DNA of 64,000 nucleotides, from positions 62,001 to 126,000 of the forward strand of contig NZ_SMTF01000003.1 in assembly GCF_004357985.1 (NCBI RefSeq), in the 5' to 3' direction. Positions 46,632 to 55,979 of the stretch are shown here, piece after piece. A program made the position numbers and the translations under genes. The notes under the pieces are model-generated. The model made no database searches. It was not told the DNA's origin and worked only from the letters and a program-made list of their open reading frames with translations. Positions within the stretch are counted from its first letter, which is position 1. Each line of letters opens with the position of its first letter. Source of the DNA: Luteimonas aestuarii (GTDB lineage Bacteria > Pseudomonadota > Gammaproteobacteria > Xanthomonadales > Xanthomonadaceae).

Positions 46632-47870
46632 TCAGACGCGCCGGAACACCAGCGTCCCGTTCGTCCCGCCGAACCCGAACGAATTCGACATCGCGATATC
46701 GATCTTCTTCTCGCGCGCCACGTGCGGCACGTAGTCCAGGTCGCAACCCTCGGACGGATTGTCCAGGTTGATCGTCGGCGGGATCACGCCCGTGTGGATC
46801 GCCATCGTCGAGAACACCGCCTCCACGCCGCCGGCCGCGCCCAGCAGGTGGCCGGTCATCGACTTGGTGGAGCTCACCATCACCTGCGACGCCTGCGCGC
46901 CCAGCACCGACTTGATGCCCATCGTCTCGGCCAGATCACCCTGCGGCGTGGACGTGCCATGCGCGTTGATGTATTCGACCTGCGAGGCATCGATGCCGGC
47001 ATCGCGGATCGCGGCCACCATGCAGCGCGCCCCACCCTCGCCGTTCTCGCTGGGCGCGGTCATGTGGTGGGCGTCACCGCTCATGCCGAAGCCGGCGAGC
47101 TCGGCGTAGATGCGTGCGCCGCGTGCCTTGGCGCGCTCGTATTCCTCCAGCACCAGTACGCCGGCACCGTCGCCCATGACGAAGCCGTCGCGGCCCTGGT
47201 CCCAAGGGCGCGAGGCCTGTTCCGGCGCATCGTTGCGCGTGGACAATGCCTTCATCGAGCAGAAGCCGCCGACCGACGTCGGCGTGGTCGCGAACTCGGC
47301 GCCGCCGGCGATCATCGCGTCGGCATCGCCGTACTGGATCATGCGCACCGCCAGCCCGATGTTGTGGGTGGCGGTGGTGCAGGCCGTGACTGCGGCGATG
47401 TTGGGGCCCTTGGCCCCGGTCATGATCGAGACCTGGCCCGAGATCATGTTGATGATGGTGCTGGGCACGTAGAACGGCGAGATCTTGCGCGGGCCGCCCT
47501 CGTGGTACTTGATCGAGGTTTCCTCGATGCCCTTCAGCCCGCCGATGCCGGCGCCGATGGCCACGCCGATGCGCTCGGCATCGGCATCGCGGATCTCGAG
47601 GCCCGCGTCGGCGATCGCCATCATCGCGGCGGCCACGCCGTAGTGGACGAAGGGGTCCATCTTCTTGAGGTCCTTCGGCGCGATCCATTGCGTCGCGTCG
47701 AAGCCCTTCACCTCGCCCGCGATGCGGGTGGCGAAGGCGGAGGCGTCGAAGTGGGTGATCGGGCCGATGCCCGAGCGGGCATTGACGATGCCATCCCAGC
47801 TCGAAGCCAGGTCATTGCCCAGTGGCGACAGGATGCCGAGGCCAGTGATGACGACGCGACGCTTGGACAT
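46632..47870 (-). CDS. fabF: 3-oxoacyl-ACP synthase II
   Basis: FabF condenses malonyl-ACP with acyl-ACP during chain elongation. The 412-residue protein has the catalytic Cys in [13 protein letters not shown] and two His in [11 protein letters not shown] and [15 protein letters not shown], with the closing [14 protein letters not shown]. The start [18 protein letters not shown] is canonical. It follows acpP by 128 bp that contain a GGCCGC-containing hairpin but no T tract. Confidence 0.98.
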   Translation of the reverse strand: MSKRRVVITGLGILSPLGNDLASSWDGIVNARSGIGPITHFDASAFATRIAGEVKGFDATQWIAPKDLKKMDPFVHYGVAAAMMAIADAGLEIRDADAERIGVAIGAGIGGLKGIEETSIKYHEGGPRKISPFYVPSTIINMISGQVSIMTGAKGPNIAAVTACTTATHNIGLAVRMIQYGDADAMIAGGAEFATTPTSVGGFCSMKALSTRNDAPEQASRPWDQGRDGFVMGDGAGVLVLEEYERAKARGARIYAELAGFGMSGDAHHMTAPSENGEGGARCMVAAIRDAGIDASQVEYINAHGTSTPQGDLAETMGIKSVLGAQASQVMVSSTKSMTGHLLGAAGGVEAVFSTMAIHTGVIPPTINLDNPSEGCDLDYVPHVAREKKIDIAMSNSFGFGGTNGTLVFRRV

Positions 47871-47998
47871 TGCTCAACTCCTGCGATGGACATGCCGGCA
47901 CGCGGCCGCACGCCGCGCAAACGCACGAGGCCGCGATGCGGCCCCGTGGTGGTGGCGGAACCCGCGCGCGATGCGCCCCGGGCCCGCGATGGCCGCCG

Positions 47999-48238
47999 TC
48001 ACTCCTTGACGTGCGCCTTGATGTAATCGATGGCCTGCTGCACCGACGTGATCTTCTCGGCTTCCTCGTCCGGGATCTCGCACTCGAACTCTTCCTCGAG
48101 CGCCATCACCAGCTCGACGGTATCCAGCGAATCGGCACCGAGGTCGTCGACGAAGGAAGCGCTGTTGCTCACTTCTTCTTCCTTGACGCCCAGTTGTTCG
48201 ACCACGATCTTCTTGACGCGTTCTTCGATGCTGCTCAT
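47999..48238 (-). CDS. acpP: Acyl carrier protein
   Basis: AcpP carries the growing acyl chain on a phosphopantetheine attached to the Ser of [18 protein letters not shown]. The 79-residue acidic protein starts [20 protein letters not shown], the normal form. In the 115-bp leader a -10-like TACACT lies on the leftward strand at 48275-48280, although the -35 is not convincing. A separate acpP promoter would match its high expression in other bacteria. Confidence 0.98.
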   Translation of the reverse strand: MSSIEERVKKIVVEQLGVKEEEVSNSASFVDDLGADSLDTVELVMALEEEFECEIPDEEAEKITSVQQAIDYIKAHVKE

Positions 48239-48353
48239 GGGTTGTTGGCTCCGCGGAGGGATGTTTCAGGGGATAGTGTAAGACAAAGCCGCTGGCGGGG
48301 CGCGCCCCGGGCATCGGCCTTCCGGTTCAAGGGTTTGCCACCTGGGCAGCCCG

Positions 48354-49097
48354 TCACGGCATGTACATGCCGCCATTGACGTGGAGGGTTTCGCCGGTGA
48401 TGTAGCCGGCACCGGGACCCGCAAGGAAGGCGACCGCCTCCGCGATGTCCGCCGCCTGGCCCAGCCGGCCCAGCGCGATCTGCCCGACCAGCGCGGACTT
48501 CGCGTCTTCGGGCAGCGCCGCGGTCATGTCGGTCTCGATGAAGCCCGGCGCGACCACGTTCACGGTCACGCCACGCGAGCCGATTTCCTTCGCCAGCGAC
48601 TTGCTGAAGGCGATGATGCCGGCCTTGGCCGCGGCGTAGTTGGTCTGCCCGGCATTGCCGGTCACGCCGATCACCGACGCGATGTTGATGATGCGGCCCT
48701 TGCGCGCCTTCATCATGCCGCGCATCACCGCCTTCGACGCGCGGTAGACGCTGGTGAGGTTGGTATCGAGGATCGCCTGCCATTCCTCGTCCTTCATCCG
48801 CATCAGCAGGTTGTCGCGGGTGATGCCGGCGTTGTTGACGAGGATCGAGATGGCACCGACGCTTTTGCCGACCTCATCGATCAGCGCCTCGATCGCGCCT
48901 GCCTGCGACACGTCGAGCACGCGGCCATGGCCGCCCTGTGGCTTGAGGCGTTCGCCGATGGCATTCGCACCCGACTCGCTGGTTGCGGTGCCGACCACGG
49001 TCGCGCCACGCGCAGCCAGTGCGTCGGCAATCGCGGCGCCGATGCCGCGGCTGGCGCCGGTGACCAGCGCGATCTCGCCTTGCAGTTGCTGTGTCAT
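48354..49097 (-). CDS. fabG: 3-oxoacyl-ACP reductase
   Basis: FabG reduces 3-oxoacyl-ACP with NADPH. The 247-residue short-chain dehydrogenase has TGASRGIGAAIA, NNAGITRDNLLMRM, the catalytic Ser in IINIASVIG and Tyr/Lys in NYAAAKAG, with the ending GGMYMP. The ATG at 49097 has AGGTAA 7 bp upstream and gives the canonical N-terminus. It follows fabD by 123 bp. Confidence 0.97.
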   Translation of the reverse strand: MTQQLQGEIALVTGASRGIGAAIADALAARGATVVGTATSESGANAIGERLKPQGGHGRVLDVSQAGAIEALIDEVGKSVGAISILVNNAGITRDNLLMRMKDEEWQAILDTNLTSVYRASKAVMRGMMKARKGRIINIASVIGVTGNAGQTNYAAAKAGIIAFSKSLAKEIGSRGVTVNVVAPGFIETDMTAALPEDAKSALVGQIALGRLGQAADIAEAVAFLAGPGAGYITGETLHVNGGMYMP

Positions 49098-49220
49098 GTG
49101 AGTTACCTGCCCTTTGGATCCTTTCGCCACGGATCGACGCGGATGATCGCGGATGGAACATCCAGCATAGAGGATGTCTTTGCGCGATCCGTAACGATCT
49201 GCGTCAATCCGCGGCCGACA

Positions 49221-50165
49221 TCAGTTGTTCCAATCCGCCAATGCAGCGTCGAAATCGCCGGGCGCGCCCAGCGACCGCGCGTCGAGCGTCTTGTCGATGC
49301 GCTTGGCCAGTCCGGCCAGAACCTTGCCGGGACCACATTCGGCGATGCGCGTCGCGCCGCCCGCGGCAAGCGCCTGCACGCACGAGGTCCATTGCACCGG
49401 CAGGTAGAGCTGGCGCACCAGCGCGTCGCGCACCGACTGCACGCCGTCGTGCACTTCGCCATCGACGTTCTGCACCACCGGCAGCGCCGGCGCCTGCCAG
49501 GACAGGCCGGCCATCGCTTCCGACAAGCGGTTCGCGGCTTCACGCATCAGCGGCGTATGCGAGGGCACGCTGACCGCCAGCTTCACCGCCTTGCGCACGC
49601 CACGCTCGGCCAGCAGTGCCAGTGCGCGATCCACTGCGGCCGCATGGCCACCGATCACGATCTGGCCGGGAGAGTTGTAGTTGGCGGGCACCACGGCCTC
49701 GTCCTGCGACGCCTGCACGCAGGCTTCGACGACCACCGCATCCTCCGCCCCCAGTACGGCTGCCATCGCGCCCGTGCCTGCAGGTGCGGCGTCCTGCATC
49801 AATTGCCCGCGGATGCGCACCAACTTCGCGGCATCGTGCAGCGACAGCGCCCCGGCTGCGACCAGCGCGGTGTATTCACCCAGGCTGTGGCCCGCGAGAC
49901 GCGCAGGCATGGCGCCGCCACGCTGCTGCCACAGGCGCCAGACGGCTACGCCGGCCGCCAACAGGGCCGGCTGGGTGAACTCGGTGCGGTTGAGTTGTTC
50001 CTCGGGACCGTCCTGCGACAGCGCCCACAGGTCCGCTCCGGCGCCGTCGGAAGCTTCGACGAACACCTTGCGCACCAGCGGCTGCGAAGCGGCCAGTTCG
50101 GCCAGCATGCCCACGGACTGCGAGCCCTGCCCGGGGAAGACGAAAGCGAGTTGTGGGTCGGTCAC
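49221..50165 (-). CDS. fabD: Malonyl-CoA:ACP transacylase
   Basis: FabD moves malonyl groups from CoA to ACP. The 314-residue protein has FVFPGQGSQSVGML, the nucleophile Ser in LAGHSLGEYTALV, and the catalytic His in SVPSHTPLM. A GTG at 50165 (V-TDPQLAFVFPGQGSQ) is taken as the start, because the next ATG upstream adds a non-conserved, Arg/Cys-rich segment. It lies 79 bp from the kinase-like gene. Confidence 0.96.
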   Translation of the reverse strand: MTDPQLAFVFPGQGSQSVGMLAELAASQPLVRKVFVEASDGAGADLWALSQDGPEEQLNRTEFTQPALLAAGVAVWRLWQQRGGAMPARLAGHSLGEYTALVAAGALSLHDAAKLVRIRGQLMQDAAPAGTGAMAAVLGAEDAVVVEACVQASQDEAVVPANYNSPGQIVIGGHAAAVDRALALLAERGVRKAVKLAVSVPSHTPLMREAANRLSEAMAGLSWQAPALPVVQNVDGEVHDGVQSVRDALVRQLYLPVQWTSCVQALAAGGATRIAECGPGKVLAGLAKRIDKTLDARSLGAPGDFDAALADWNN

Positions 50166-50244
50166 GCGGCCATCCACGCAAAACGGCCGCAAATGATACG
50201 GGCCGCCTTGCCGGATTGTCTGTACCCGACCGTAGGGTGCGGCC

Positions 50245-51063
50245 TCAGTCCACCCACTGCGCCAGCGCCCGCAACACCTCAAGGTCGCCATCGTGCAGCA
50301 GGTCGGCCGTCAGGATGGCCAGCAGCACCGCGCCGGCGCTGTTCCACAGTGCGCGCTGCAGGCTGCCCACCGCCTTGCCCAGGCCCGAGGCACGTTCGCC
50401 CAGCGCACGCGTCAAGGTCTTGAGGAACGACAGCCGTCCGACCGCACGGCCCAGCGTATCGCGCAGTTCCACAGGGCCTTGCCGAAGCGCGTGCGCCAGG
50501 ATCGCGGACAGCTCTTCCTCGTCGAACGGCGCATGCCGCGCCACGCCCGCGGTGAACACCAGCCAGTCGCGCGCCTGTGCCTGCAGCAGCGGCATCACCT
50601 CGCCAGGGTCCTCCTCGAAATCGAGGAAGCCGATGCGGCCGTCGTGGTCGACAGTAAGGTTGCGTGCTACGGGCGCGCCCAGGTACGAGCCGCTCGCATG
50701 CACCTGCGCGATCGCGGCGACCGCCGCCACCAGCAACACCCGCGCTTCTTCCCGCGAGCCGTGGCGCAGGCGGTGGGCAAGCGTCGTGCCGATGTCGCTG
50801 AGGACCAGGCTGTCGTCGCCATGGCCCAGCACGCGTGGCACGTGCACGCCCAGGCGAGAGAGTTCACCAAGCCGGCGTTGTTCCACCTCGCGCCCCTCGG
50901 CACCCGTGTGGCGCGGTGGTGGACGCAGGGCGATGATGCCCAGCTTGCGCACCACCCAGTCCATCGCGCGCAGGCGCACGACGCGGCGGTCGTCGCCGTA
51001 TTGCTTGACCCATGCGTCGCCGTCCTTCAAGTGGATGCGGCTGACGTGCTTGTCCTTGGCCAT
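50245..51063 (-). CDS. Small kinase-fold protein between fabH and fabD
   Basis: A 272-residue protein resembling small lipopolysaccharide-type/BUD32-like kinases. An N-terminal strand-rich part holds a candidate Lys (Lys13 or Lys20). SLVLSDIG could be the hinge. The catalytic loop looks like VHASGSYLGAPVARNLTVDH (His122 to His140), and the metal-binding loop is FLDFEEDPGEV (Asp148, DFE for DFG). No glycine-rich loop is clear. Position within the fab cluster suggests a role near lipid or envelope metabolism, but no substrate can be named. ATG 51063 is preferred because GGAG lies 6 bp upstream; a GTG codon sits just before it. Confidence 0.75.
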   Translation of the reverse strand: MAKDKHVSRIHLKDGDAWVKQYGDDRRVVRLRAMDWVVRKLGIIALRPPPRHTGAEGREVEQRRLGELSRLGVHVPRVLGHGDDSLVLSDIGTTLAHRLRHGSREEARVLLVAAVAAIAQVHASGSYLGAPVARNLTVDHDGRIGFLDFEEDPGEVMPLLQAQARDWLVFTAGVARHAPFDEEELSAILAHALRQGPVELRDTLGRAVGRLSFLKTLTRALGERASGLGKAVGSLQRALWNSAGAVLLAILTADLLHDGDLEVLRALAQWVD

Positions 51064-51091
51064 CACACGCTCCAGTGGTGGTCGCGCGACT

Positions 51092-52072
51092 TCAGTAGCG
51101 CAGCAACGCCGAACCCCAGGTGAAGCCGCCGCCGAAAGCTTCCAGCAGCACCAGCTGGCCGCGCTGCACCCGGCCCGAACGCACCGCCTCGTCCAGCGCC
51201 AGCGGCACTGACCCGGAGGACGTGTTGCCGTGCTTGTCCACGGTCACCACCACGCGCTCCATCGGCATGTCCAGGCGCTTGGCCGTGGCTTCGATGATGC
51301 GCAGGTTGGCCTGGTGCGGGATCAGCCAGTCGATGTCATGGCGGTCCAGTCCGTTGGCTTCCAGCGTTTCCTCGACCACCGAATCGAGCGCCTTCACCGC
51401 GTACTTGAACACGTCGCTGCCGGCCATGCGGATGCGCACGCCGGCGTTCTTCTCGTTCTCGTTGAACCCGACCGACACGCCCACCGGGTTCCACAACAGT
51501 TCCTTCTTGTTGCCGTCGGCGTGCAGGTGGGTGCTGAGGATGCCGGTCTCGGTATCGGCCTTGAGCACCACCGCGCCGGCACCGTCGCCGAACAGCACGC
51601 AGGTGGTGCGCTCGGTCCAGTCGACCATGCGGGTCAGCGTCTCCGAACCGACCACCAGCACCGTCTTCGCATCGCCGGACTTGATGAACTTGTCGGCCAC
51701 CGACAGCGCGTACAGGAAGCCCGAGCACGCGGCATTGACGTCGAACGCACCGCAACCGACCGCACCCAGCCGCGCCTGCAGCAGGCAGGCAGTGGACGGG
51801 AACACAAGGTCGGGGGTGGTGGTGCCCAGCACGATCAGGTCGAGCTGGTCGGCGGTCACGCCGGCCGACTCCATCGCACGCACGGCGGCGTGGTAGGCCA
51901 GGTCGCCGGTGGTCTCGCCTTCGGCGGCGATGTGCCGCTCGCGGATGCCGGTGCGGGTGGCGATCCACTCATCGCTGGTATCGACGAACTTCGCCAGGTC
52001 GTCGTTGGTCAGCACCTTGGACGGCAGGTAGCTGCCGGTGCCGGCGATGCGTGCATAGATGCGGTCGCTCAT
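51092..52072 (-). CDS. fabH: 3-oxoacyl-ACP synthase III
   Basis: FabH starts fatty-acid synthesis by condensing an acyl-CoA with malonyl-ACP. The 326-residue protein has the catalytic triad Cys ([11 protein letters not shown]), His (IPHQANLRI) and Asn (KHGNTSSGS), and the ending [16 protein letters not shown]. It follows rpmF by 126 bp. The order rpmF-fabH-...-fabD-fabG-acpP-fabF is the usual one, with the kinase-like gene as an insert and plsX not in this position. Confidence 0.98.
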   Translation of the reverse strand: MSDRIYARIAGTGSYLPSKVLTNDDLAKFVDTSDEWIATRTGIRERHIAAEGETTGDLAYHAAVRAMESAGVTADQLDLIVLGTTTPDLVFPSTACLLQARLGAVGCGAFDVNAACSGFLYALSVADKFIKSGDAKTVLVVGSETLTRMVDWTERTTCVLFGDGAGAVVLKADTETGILSTHLHADGNKKELLWNPVGVSVGFNENEKNAGVRIRMAGSDVFKYAVKALDSVVEETLEANGLDRHDIDWLIPHQANLRIIEATAKRLDMPMERVVVTVDKHGNTSSGSVPLALDEAVRSGRVQRGQLVLLEAFGGGFTWGSALLRY

Positions 52073-52198
52073 CTCGTGTGCGGGCCTCGTGTGGGGTGGG
52101 CCGGCGTGCGGCGCGGAGCGCCTGCCGAGGATCTTCCGGCACGCGAAGCCGGCGATGTCGCAGTTGGGCGCCCCGCCGTTGGCGAGGCGCCTCGAGGG

Positions 52199-52393
52199 TC
52201 AATCTTCCTCGACCACCGCGTTCTTCGGCTGGATGACCTGCTTGCCGCGGTAGTAACCATCGGCGGTGACGTGGTGCCGCAGGTGCGTCTCGCCCGAGGT
52301 CGGGTCGGTCGACAGCTGCTTCGCCGTCAGCGCGTCGTGCGAACGGCGCTGGCCGCGGCGGGAGGGGGTGACTCGGGACTTCTGCACTGCCAT
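52199..52393 (-). CDS. rpmF: 50S ribosomal protein L32
   Basis: A 64-residue L32. [20 protein letters not shown] is canonical, and [19 protein letters not shown] follows. The zinc-binding cysteines of the C+ form are absent, as in many gammaproteobacteria. It lies 21 bp after yceD, the conserved yceD-rpmF pair. Confidence 0.98.
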   Translation of the reverse strand: MAVQKSRVTPSRRGQRRSHDALTAKQLSTDPTSGETHLRHHVTADGYYRGKQVIQPKNAVVEED

Positions 52394-52414
52394 GGGAACG
52401 ACTCCGGAAATAAC

Positions 52415-52936
52415 TCAGTTGTTTCGATCTTGCTTCTTCAGCGCGGTCAACGCCGCGAACGGGTTGGCGCGCACTTCCTCTTCCGCGGTGACCGGCCAGT
52501 CGCGCTCGACCTGTTCCGAGCCCGGCTGCACCGGTACCACCGGAACCGCGAGGATCAGTTCGTCCTCGACCAGTTCCATCGGCCGCAACTCGCCGTCATC
52601 GGCCAGCAGCAGCGCTTCATACCCTTCCGGCAACCCGGCCTCGTCGGCCTCGTCGCGGAGCAGCCCCAGCCGCTGCACCAGCGACACCGGGAACACGAAC
52701 CGCTGCAGCGTGCGCTGGCATACCAGCGGCAACCCGGCCTCGATCCGCAGTTCCACGTAGGGCACCTGCATGGCGTCGCGATCGAAATCGAGCGAGAACG
52801 CCACATCCCCGGCATCGGCATCGGCCAGCGCTTCCCGCAGGCGCGTCAGCGACGACAACGGCAGACGGCCCTCGAACCCGCGACGGGAGGCGACCATCCG
52901 CCAGGCGTCCAGGATTTCGGGCACATCGGTGGACAT
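52415..52936 (-). CDS. yceD: Large-subunit rRNA accumulation protein YceD (DUF177)
   Basis: A 173-residue DUF177 protein. YceD is needed for normal 23S rRNA accumulation and is nearly always next to rpmF. It contains the C-terminal NPFAAL motif (EEVRANPFAALTALKKQDRN) and the strand-rich middle (YVELRIEAGLPLVCQRTLQR). The cysteines CxxC and CxxC seen in other members are reduced to one here. The ATG at 52936 (MSTDVPEILDAWRM) is preferred to the longer frame, which would run into the divergent promoter region. Confidence 0.92.
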   Translation of the reverse strand: MSTDVPEILDAWRMVASRRGFEGRLPLSSLTRLREALADADAGDVAFSLDFDRDAMQVPYVELRIEAGLPLVCQRTLQRFVFPVSLVQRLGLLRDEADEAGLPEGYEALLLADDGELRPMELVEDELILAVPVVPVQPGSEQVERDWPVTAEEEVRANPFAALTALKKQDRNN

Positions 52937-53076
52937 AAGCCGCGGAATGTTAGGGGTCGCGCGCGCCGCTGTCAAACCGCGCCGGCCGGCGCAAACCCTT
53001 GTCCCGGCTGCGGATTTGCCCGGGCAGCCCCGGCCGGGGCAGACTGGCCCGCCGCCTGCCCGCCCGGACCCGCGCC

Positions 53077-53436
53077 TTGACCTGGATCCTCGCCACCCTC
53101 GCCGTGGCCGCCGTCGCGGTGGCCCTGGCGCAGCTCACCCGCCGCCGCGGCAGGCGTCGCCAGCAGGCGATGACGCAGTTGCTCGACGCCGCCGACGCGC
53201 TGGAAGACCGCCTGCGCACTGCGCGCTCCGAAATCGAGGCGATCGCCGGCACCGACCAAAACCCGGTCCGCGAGGCCATGCAGGAGATGCTGCGCCACCG
53301 GCTGTGGCTGCAGCAGCACGGGGCCGAGGCGCCCCTGGAACAACTGGATTCGGTGCGCGATGCGATCGAGGACGCCCAGCGCAGCATCGACAGGCAGCTG
53401 GTCCAGATCGAACGCGCCCGCGCGCCGCAGCACTGA
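53077..53436 (+). CDS. Small membrane-anchored coiled-coil protein
   Basis: A 119-residue protein with one N-terminal membrane span (LTWILATLAVAAVAVALAQL), a basic linker (TRRRGRRRQQ) and a Glu/Gln/Arg-rich helical region. The start is uncertain: TTG at 53077 directly before the span fits topology, and another TTG at 52999 would add 26 Arg-rich residues with no support. It lies 20 bp before maf and is probably co-transcribed with it. Function unknown. Its reading frame is conserved in style (hydrophobic, then charged), which argues for a real gene. Confidence 0.65.
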   Translation: MTWILATLAVAAVAVALAQLTRRRGRRRQQAMTQLLDAADALEDRLRTARSEIEAIAGTDQNPVREAMQEMLRHRLWLQQHGAEAPLEQLDSVRDAIEDAQRSIDRQLVQIERARAPQH

Positions 53437-53456
53437 CCCGAGCCGGACGGCTGCCG

Positions 53457-54029
53457 ATGACCCTGGTGCTCGCCTCTACCTCGCCGTACCGCCGGGAGCT
53501 GCTGTCGCGACTGCGGCTGCCGTTCGACGTGGCCCGTCCCGACGTCGATGAAACCCCGCTGGCGGGCGAGATGCCCGCGGCACTGGCCTTGCGCCTGGCC
53601 GCCGCCAAGGCCGCTGCGATTGCGTCAAGCCGGCCCGACGCTTGGGTGATCGGCTCCGACCAGGTGGCGACCTTCGATGGCCGCACGCTGGGAAAACCCG
53701 GCGGCCGCGATGCCGCCATCGCGCAACTGCAGGCCGCGTCGGGGCGCGAGGTGCATTTCCTCACCGCCGCGGCGCTGGCGCAGGGGGCAAGCGAGCCCAC
53801 TCTCCACCTCGACACCACCCACGTACGATTCCGGATCCTGACGCCCGTGGAAATCGCGCGTTACGTGGACGCGGAACAGCCGTTCGACTGCGCCGGCAGC
53901 TTCAAGTGCGAAGGGCTGGGCATCACCCTGTTCGAGGCGATCGAAACGCAGGACCCGAGTGCATTGGTCGGCTTGCCGCTGATCGCGACGGCGCGGTTGC
54001 TGCGGCAGGCGGGATTCGCGCTGCCCTGA
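53457..54029 (+). CDS. maf: Maf/YceF-type nucleotide pyrophosphatase
   Basis: A 190-residue Maf-family pyrophosphatase that hydrolyses non-canonical or modified nucleotides (YceF-type prefers 7-methyl-GTP). It has LVLASTSPYRRELLSRL at the start, DVDETP, VIGSDQVATFDGRTLGKPG, and the late catalytic segment GSFKCEGLGITLFEAIETQD. The YceF subtype is suggested by these motifs and by closeness to yceD-rpmF, where it lies in many gammaproteobacteria. Confidence 0.93.
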   Translation: MTLVLASTSPYRRELLSRLRLPFDVARPDVDETPLAGEMPAALALRLAAAKAAAIASSRPDAWVIGSDQVATFDGRTLGKPGGRDAAIAQLQAASGREVHFLTAAALAQGASEPTLHLDTTHVRFRILTPVEIARYVDAEQPFDCAGSFKCEGLGITLFEAIETQDPSALVGLPLIATARLLRQAGFALP

Positions 54030-54060
54030 TCGACACTTGCGGTCCTGTCCGTGCGTGCGC

Positions 54061-55932
54061 TTATTCCAACCGCACCGGCTGCTCGCTCCAGTCCTCGACG
54101 CTGCCATCCTCGCCATGCAGGCGCAACCCAAGCCAATACCTGCCTGCGGCACGCCCACCGACGTCCACGCGGGCTCGGAACGCCACGTCGGGATGCCGCG
54201 GGTCCGTCGAAATACGCCAGAACGCCGTGATGCCGGGCGCCGGCTGGCCGTATTCGGCTTCGGCGACCACCTCGCCATCCAGCAACACCTCGATGCGGGC
54301 CAGCCCGACCCCGTCCTTGAACGCCCAGCCGGAGACATCGAATTGCGAGGGCAGCACCGCATCGACCGCTGGCACGTCGACCCACGCCATCGCCGGCGTG
54401 GTGCATACGGGAGCATCCGCGTCGTTGCCATCGTCTGCTCCGCCAGATGACCCCGAACCCTCGAACGCCAGCAGCAGGAAGCGCTGCCGCCCGCGATCGG
54501 CATTGACCACGCGCGGCGGCGGCAACGGTCCGGCCATCGCGCAGATGTCGTGGAAGCGCTGCAACAGATCGCGATACGGCACGTCGCCGAAGCCGATCAC
54601 CAACAGCACCGGCACGTCACGCGGGAAATTGGCGGCATTGGTCTTCAAACCCCACAACTGCAGCTGCGGCGCGCGGCCGTGCGCGCGGTTGAGCGGATGC
54701 GTCAGCACGCGGATACCCGGATCGCCCAGCGCGAAGCCGAGCTCGGCGCCGACCTTGAAGTTGTCGGCCACCAGCTGCGTGTTTTCAGGCATGCCTGCCT
54801 TCGCCTCGCGCACGGCGGCCGCCAACTCGTCCCAGCCGGCGAAATTGGTGGGGTACCACTTCGTTGCCGCTGCACGCTCACGCGCCTCTGGCACCGACAC
54901 CGCGACGTAGTAAGCGAACATCGCCGCCACACCCATCGCCGCCAGCGACCACGTCGCGACTCGCAGCCAGCGCGGCCAGGAAGCCAGCACGAGCGGCAGC
55001 AACGGCAGCAGCGCGACGTAACCCGGCAGTGGCCAATGGAAGCTGACGCGCTCGGTATCGGCGAAGAACCCCAGTACGAAGAACCCGCCGACGAGGATCG
55101 CACCGCTCCACGCGAGCAGGCGGATCGCGGGGTTGGCATGACCGCAGCCGCGCCACGCGGCCAACACCAGCGCCGCCAATAGCAGCGGCGTCACGAACGC
55201 GGCCTGGATCGGCAGGAACAGGATGCCGTCGAGGTGCAGTGCCCAGGGATGGCGGTCGACCAGCTGGAAGCGCAGCCCCGCCTCGGCGTTCTCGATGTTC
55301 CACGCCAGCAGCGGGATCCACGCGGCCGCGCCGGCCGCCAGCGCGATCAGCACGCGTGGATCGCGCAGTAGTTCGCGCCCCTTCGCCAGCAGCAGCAACG
55401 CGATGAACCCCGCGCCGATCACGGCGATGAAACGGTAATGACTCAGCGCGCCGATCATCAGGCCGATGGCCAGTTGCAGTGCCGCGCCATGGCTGATGCC
55501 CCGGAACATGCGCGTGGCGGCATCCAGGCAGAGCAGCGTGGCGAAGGCCATGGCCACGTCCGGCAGCGCCAGCACCCCAAGCGTGCCGAACAGTGGCAGC
55601 AGCAAGGCCGCGCAACCCGCGACCCAGCCTTCGCTGGCGCCCACCTCGCGATGCGCGATGCGCACCACCCACCATGGCAACAGTGCGGAGATGACGAGGA
55701 ACAGCGAGCGCGCCGCAAGCACGCCGTCGCCGAACAGGGTCCCACCCAGCCGGATCAGCCATGCAGTCAGCCCCGGCAGGTCGGAATAGGCCCACGCCAG
55801 GTGCTGGCCCTCCTGCCAGTAGAACGCCTCGTCGACGAACAGCGGCAGGCGCATGGCGATGCCCAGCTTGAGCAGCAGCAAGGCCGCCCAGAGCGTGATG
55901 AACATCGTCCTCGCGTCGATCCGATCCCGCAT
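54061..55932 (-). CDS. GT39-type membrane glycosyltransferase with C-terminal Ig-like extension
   Basis: A 623-residue polytopic protein resembling ArnT/PMT glycosyltransferases, which move a sugar from a lipid carrier to an acceptor on the periplasmic face. The first loop carries the essential acidic pair (LPLFVDEAFYW, Asp34-Glu35). About ten hydrophobic spans follow to residue 350, including LFLVISALLPWWVVRI and LALPDVAMAFATLLCL. Residues 350-480 form a periplasmic part. The last 120 residues look like a beta-sandwich (SQFDVSGWAFKDGVGLARIE, VLLDGEVVAEAEYGQPAPGI) such as is found in sugar-binding or Ig-like domains. Donor and acceptor are unknown. Confidence 0.85.
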   Translation of the reverse strand: MRDRIDARTMFITLWAALLLLKLGIAMRLPLFVDEAFYWQEGQHLAWAYSDLPGLTAWLIRLGGTLFGDGVLAARSLFLVISALLPWWVVRIAHREVGASEGWVAGCAALLLPLFGTLGVLALPDVAMAFATLLCLDAATRMFRGISHGAALQLAIGLMIGALSHYRFIAVIGAGFIALLLLAKGRELLRDPRVLIALAAGAAAWIPLLAWNIENAEAGLRFQLVDRHPWALHLDGILFLPIQAAFVTPLLLAALVLAAWRGCGHANPAIRLLAWSGAILVGGFFVLGFFADTERVSFHWPLPGYVALLPLLPLVLASWPRWLRVATWSLAAMGVAAMFAYYVAVSVPEARERAAATKWYPTNFAGWDELAAAVREAKAGMPENTQLVADNFKVGAELGFALGDPGIRVLTHPLNRAHGRAPQLQLWGLKTNAANFPRDVPVLLVIGFGDVPYRDLLQRFHDICAMAGPLPPPRVVNADRGRQRFLLLAFEGSGSSGGADDGNDADAPVCTTPAMAWVDVPAVDAVLPSQFDVSGWAFKDGVGLARIEVLLDGEVVAEAEYGQPAPGITAFWRISTDPRHPDVAFRARVDVGGRAAGRYWLGLRLHGEDGSVEDWSEQPVRLE

Positions 55933-55968
55933 TCGCCCGTGACCTCGCTACACTCGCCATGTCCTTAC

Positions 55969-55974
55969 AGGAGG
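55969..55974 (+). promoter_or_regulatory. Perfect Shine-Dalgarno (AGGAGG) fixing a GTG start for moxR
   Basis: AGGAGG ends 5 bases before the GTG at 55980. The in-frame ATG at 55959 lies upstream of this site and has no ribosome-binding site, so the GTG is the better start. Confidence 0.75.
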
Positions 55975-55979
55975 TGTCC

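Noticed and set aside
48239..48353. A confident sigma-70 promoter for acpP
   Set aside because: A TACACT -10 is present, but no -35 stands at a proper distance, so it is mentioned only within the acpP entry.
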